The notes beneath the pieces are model-generated. The model saw only the letters and a program-made list of their open reading frames with translations. It had not been told where the DNA came from and did not search any database. A stretch of DNA of 64,000 bases from Sphingobacterium cellulitidis. Its GTDB lineage: Bacteria; Bacteroidota; Bacteroidia; Sphingobacteriales; Sphingobacteriaceae. Made by a program: the position numbers and the translations under genes. Shown here piece by piece: positions 61,789 to 64,000 of the stretch; the stretch's first letter is position 1; every line of letters starts with the position of its first letter. The stretch lies in contig NOUX01000004.1 of NCBI GenBank assembly GCA_002245855.1, positions 124,001 through 188,000 of the forward strand, in the 5' to 3' direction.

Positions 61789-62604
61789 ATGAAGACGTTT
61801 CTAAAGGTTTCATTAACCCTTGTTCTATCCTGCCTGATTTTCTCGGTGTTTGCTCAGAAAGTGAGTAAAGGGAATAACAAGTGGAAGTTAGTTTGGCAAG
61901 ACGAGTTTAATTATGTTGGATTGCCAGATTCCACGAAGTGGAGTTTTGATACAAAAGGGAATGCCTATAATTGGGGGAATAATGAAGCGCAGCATTATAC
62001 GGATAAGGACACTTCAAATGCCTATGTGAAAAATGGTTTCTTGACCATTACTGCCAAAAGACAGAATGCTGGGGGTAAAAAATATACTTCAGCCCGTCTA
62101 CGCAGCTTGCATAAAGGAGATTGGTTATATGGAAGATTTGAAATCCGAGCGAAGGTTCCCAGTGGCAATGGAACCTGGCCAGCTATCTGGATGATGCCTT
62201 CGGAGGATACCTATGGCGGTTGGCCTAAGAGTGGAGAAATCGATATTATGGAATATGTAGGTTCAGATCCGGACACAGTTTTGGGAACAGTGCATACAGA
62301 GAGTTATAATCATATCATTGGTACACAGAAAGGAAAGTCCACGAGAGTAGCCGATGCCGATGAAAAATTTCATACTTATATATTGGAATGGGATGCCAAC
62401 GAAATCAAGATTTTCGTCGATAAAAAGCTTTATTTCAATTTCAAGAATGAAGGAAAAACTCCTGCGGAATGGCCCTTTGATCAAAAGTTCCACTTGCTTC
62501 TAAATTTAGCAATAGGAGGAGGTCTAGGAGGTCAAAAAGGAATTGATGACAGTTTGTTCCCTCATAGCTATATGATCGATTATGTTCGGGTTTATCAAAA
62601 ATAG
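61789..62604 (+). CDS. GH16-family endo-beta-glucanase (laminarinase-like), exported
   Basis: A 271-residue beta-jelly-roll glycoside hydrolase. The signal peptide ends near residue 22 (IFSVFAQ). The catalytic motif is Glu150-I-Asp152-I-M-Glu155 in SGEIDIMEYVG; the EIDIME form with the bulging Met is typical of laminarinase/licheninase-type GH16 enzymes, where Glu150 is nucleophile and Glu155 acid/base. Other family segments are WKLVWQDEFNY at the start, RFEIRAKVPSGNGTWPAIWM and the terminal YMIDYVRVYQK. It lies 43 nt after the regulator gene, probably co-transcribed, and is the only catalytic gene of PUL 2 in the window. Confidence 0.95.
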   Translation: MKTFLKVSLTLVLSCLIFSVFAQKVSKGNNKWKLVWQDEFNYVGLPDSTKWSFDTKGNAYNWGNNEAQHYTDKDTSNAYVKNGFLTITAKRQNAGGKKYTSARLRSLHKGDWLYGRFEIRAKVPSGNGTWPAIWMMPSEDTYGGWPKSGEIDIMEYVGSDPDTVLGTVHTESYNHIIGTQKGKSTRVADADEKFHTYILEWDANEIKIFVDKKLYFNFKNEGKTPAEWPFDQKFHLLLNLAIGGGLGGQKGIDDSLFPHSYMIDYVRVYQK

Positions 62605-62621
62605 AATTGGTTATTAAGGAA

Positions 62622-64000
62622 TTAAATAAACAGTTCTAATTCTGCTTTATGCACTCCGTCAGGAGTGGTGTAAAATGGTCTACCTTCAACAACCACATGT
62701 TTTTGAGGATCAACGCCAAGAGCATGATATATGGATTGATGGATTCTTTCTATGCGGATAGGTTTTTCAATGGTCTTACAAGGGCGTTCATCTGCTGTTT
62801 TCCCGTAGACAAATCCTTTCTTTACTCCACCGCCGAACATCAATATGGAGCTACCATCTGTAAAATGGCGGTGCATACCATAGTTTTTGATGTCGTTGAT
62901 GACATCTGGTTGATCTACCTGGTGTAATACTTCAGCACCCGGTCTACCTTCCATCACCATATCCCGGCTGAATTCACTTGCCAAAATCACCAGAGTACGA
63001 TCGAGATGACCACTTTTTTCCAAATCCTTCAATAGTTGGGCAATTGGTGCATCAATTAATTTTTTCATGTCTTTTGCCCGGGTATGCCCATTTTCATGGG
63101 TATCCCAACCCATAAAGGGTTCATATTCGGAAGTGACTGAAATAAAACGTGCTCCTTGTTCTACCAACCGCTTTGCCATTAAGCAACCCAGTCCAAATTT
63201 TCCGGTATTGTAAATATCATAGCTTTCCTTGGGTTCAGAGGCGAGGTCAAAGGCTTTGGCTTCAGGCGATTTTAATAATCTATAAGCTTGCTCCATGGAT
63301 CTTTTGAAGGATTCTTTTTGATAGTCACTACCAAATTCTCCAATGGGGTTTTTATTGAGCAATTCATTGTATAGCTGATTTCGTCTTTCAAAACGACTGA
63401 ATGACATGCCAGCTGGTGGTTTCACTGAGTCTAAACCTGATGAAGGGTCTGGAATCATAAATGGTCCAAATTCACTACCCAATATTCCGGCAGTATGAAA
63501 AGCCTTCAGTTCTTCGGCTTCACCAACGGTCATCCTTTGTCCAATATTGATAAAGGCAGGGATTACAGGGTTCTTAGGTCCTAATTCCTGCGCGATCCAC
63601 GAGCCTATATGTGGTGCTGCTACGGTTTGAGGCGGTTCATAACAGGTATGCCAATGATATTGATGTCTGGAATGCAAGATATGTCCCAAATCCGCAGCCA
63701 TATATGACCGAATCAAGGTCCCTTTGTCCATTAATGCAGCGATTGATTCCAAGCCTTCTGAAAATTCGATTCCATCCAATGCAGTTGGAATAGATTTAAA
63801 AGTGCTGAGTACCTTATTTGAATCCAATCCTTTTTCATACGGAGTATACCTTTTAGGATCGAAGGTTTCCGTATGTGCCATTCCGCCAGCCATCCACAGT
63901 AATATAACACTGTCAGCAGTGGAATTGCTACCGCGAGAACAAGAAGATAAGATGGATGACAAGGGCGAGCCTGCGGCTAATGCCGCCAGGGTTCCTGCAC
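62622..64000 (-). CDS. DUF1501 family protein, 5' end outside the window
   Basis: The reading frame continues through the right edge: codons upstream of 63962 encode AGTLAALAAGSPLSSILSSC, consistent with a long Tat-type leader, so only the C-terminal part (about 459 residues) is visible. DUF1501 proteins are alkaline-phosphatase-superfamily sulfatase relatives without the Cys/Ser formylglycine site. Typical segments are VILLWMAGGMAHTETFDPKR, LGHILHSRHQYHWHT, FISVTSEYEPFMGWDTHENG, TLVILASEFSRDMVMEGRPG and MHRHFTDGSSILMFGGGVKK. They usually pair with DUF1553/DUF1549 cytochrome-type genes, which would lie beyond the edge. The gene converges with the GH16 gene. Confidence 0.88.
   Translation of the reverse strand, partial: AGTLAALAAGSPLSSILSSCSRGSNSTADSVILLWMAGGMAHTETFDPKRYTPYEKGLDSNKVLSTFKSIPTALDGIEFSEGLESIAALMDKGTLIRSYMAADLGHILHSRHQYHWHTCYEPPQTVAAPHIGSWIAQELGPKNPVIPAFINIGQRMTVGEAEELKAFHTAGILGSEFGPFMIPDPSSGLDSVKPPAGMSFSRFERRNQLYNELLNKNPIGEFGSDYQKESFKRSMEQAYRLLKSPEAKAFDLASEPKESYDIYNTGKFGLGCLMAKRLVEQGARFISVTSEYEPFMGWDTHENGHTRAKDMKKLIDAPIAQLLKDLEKSGHLDRTLVILASEFSRDMVMEGRPGAEVLHQVDQPDVINDIKNYGMHRHFTDGSSILMFGGGVKKGFVYGKTADERPCKTIEKPIRIERIHQSIYHALGVDPQKHVVVEGRPFYTTPDGVHKAELELFI

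Noticed and set aside
62649..62927. Plus-strand 92-codon ORF inside the DUF1501 gene
   Set aside because: It is antisense to a clearly conserved protein and lacks a signal or motif.

Overview
The window reads as a chromosomal segment from a member of the Bacteroidota, most likely Sphingobacteriaceae (Sphingobacterium- or Pedobacter-like). Supporting signs are AT-rich intergenic DNA, few Shine-Dalgarno sites, TAnnTTTG-type -7 boxes, two SusC/SusD pairs, a hybrid two-component regulator (HTCS), lipoproteins with Bacteroidota-style lipoboxes, and a thiS-thiC-thiE order behind a TPP riboswitch. I see no rRNA, tRNA, CRISPR array, transposase or prophage gene. The genus assignment is an inference.

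Layout. 1-2.8 kb: thiamine operon (minus strand) under a TPP riboswitch. 2.9-5.8 kb: secreted hypothetical, EamA exporter, SAP/Rho-N-like small protein, DUF6882-like protein. 6.2-8.6 kb: lipoprotein TPR histidine kinase plus response regulator, followed by a possible ~70-nt RNA and a 28-codon membrane-peptide ORF. 9-11.6 kb: LuxR-type regulator, secreted repeat protein and cold-shock-domain protein, with two large inverted repeats between them. 11.6-14.2 kb: fatty acid desaturase and Xaa-Pro aminopeptidase.

14.4-31.7 kb: a polysaccharide utilisation locus (PUL 1) with a GH116-like enzyme, a 1.3k-residue HTCS, SusC, SusD, GH43, a toroid-like putative glycoside hydrolase, a small secreted protein and a sulfatase. 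The HTCS is divergent from susC and should sense a breakdown product and activate the locus. 31.7-39.3 kb: FUSC membrane protein, glutathione-independent formaldehyde dehydrogenase with a GlcG/HbpS-like protein and a divergent AraC regulator, MscS channel, MutS-like ATPase. 39.5-45.0 kb: a tight five-gene operon for oxidative sugar/sugar-acid catabolism (TIM-barrel isomerase, SMP-30 lactonase, IlvD/Edd dehydratase, SDR, Gfo/Idh/MocA oxidoreductase) closed by a strong terminator.

45.2-48.1 kb: a four-gene signalling cassette in which a 7-TM membrane protein is encoded separately from, but overlapping, a one-TM HisKA_3 kinase; a LuxR response regulator and an unrecognised 247-aa protein complete it. 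49.5-50.2 kb: an accessory-looking patch of three very small minus-strand reading frames, one apparently frameshifted in a G5 tract. 50.7-55.7 kb: NIPSNAP, AhpD-like, CotH, aldo-keto reductase and lipoprotein genes. 55.8-62.6 kb: a second PUL (SusD/SusC on minus; orphan REC-AraC regulator and GH16 beta-glucanase on plus). The receiver of that regulator has Glu where the phospho-acceptor Asp should be. A DUF1501 protein runs off the right edge.

The strongest candidates for something not yet described are the small-ORF patch at 49.5-50.2 kb, the split 7-TM sensor cassette, the 664-aa toroid enzyme, the Glu-substituted PUL regulator, and the structured intergenic elements at 8.6-11 kb. None could be searched against a database here.
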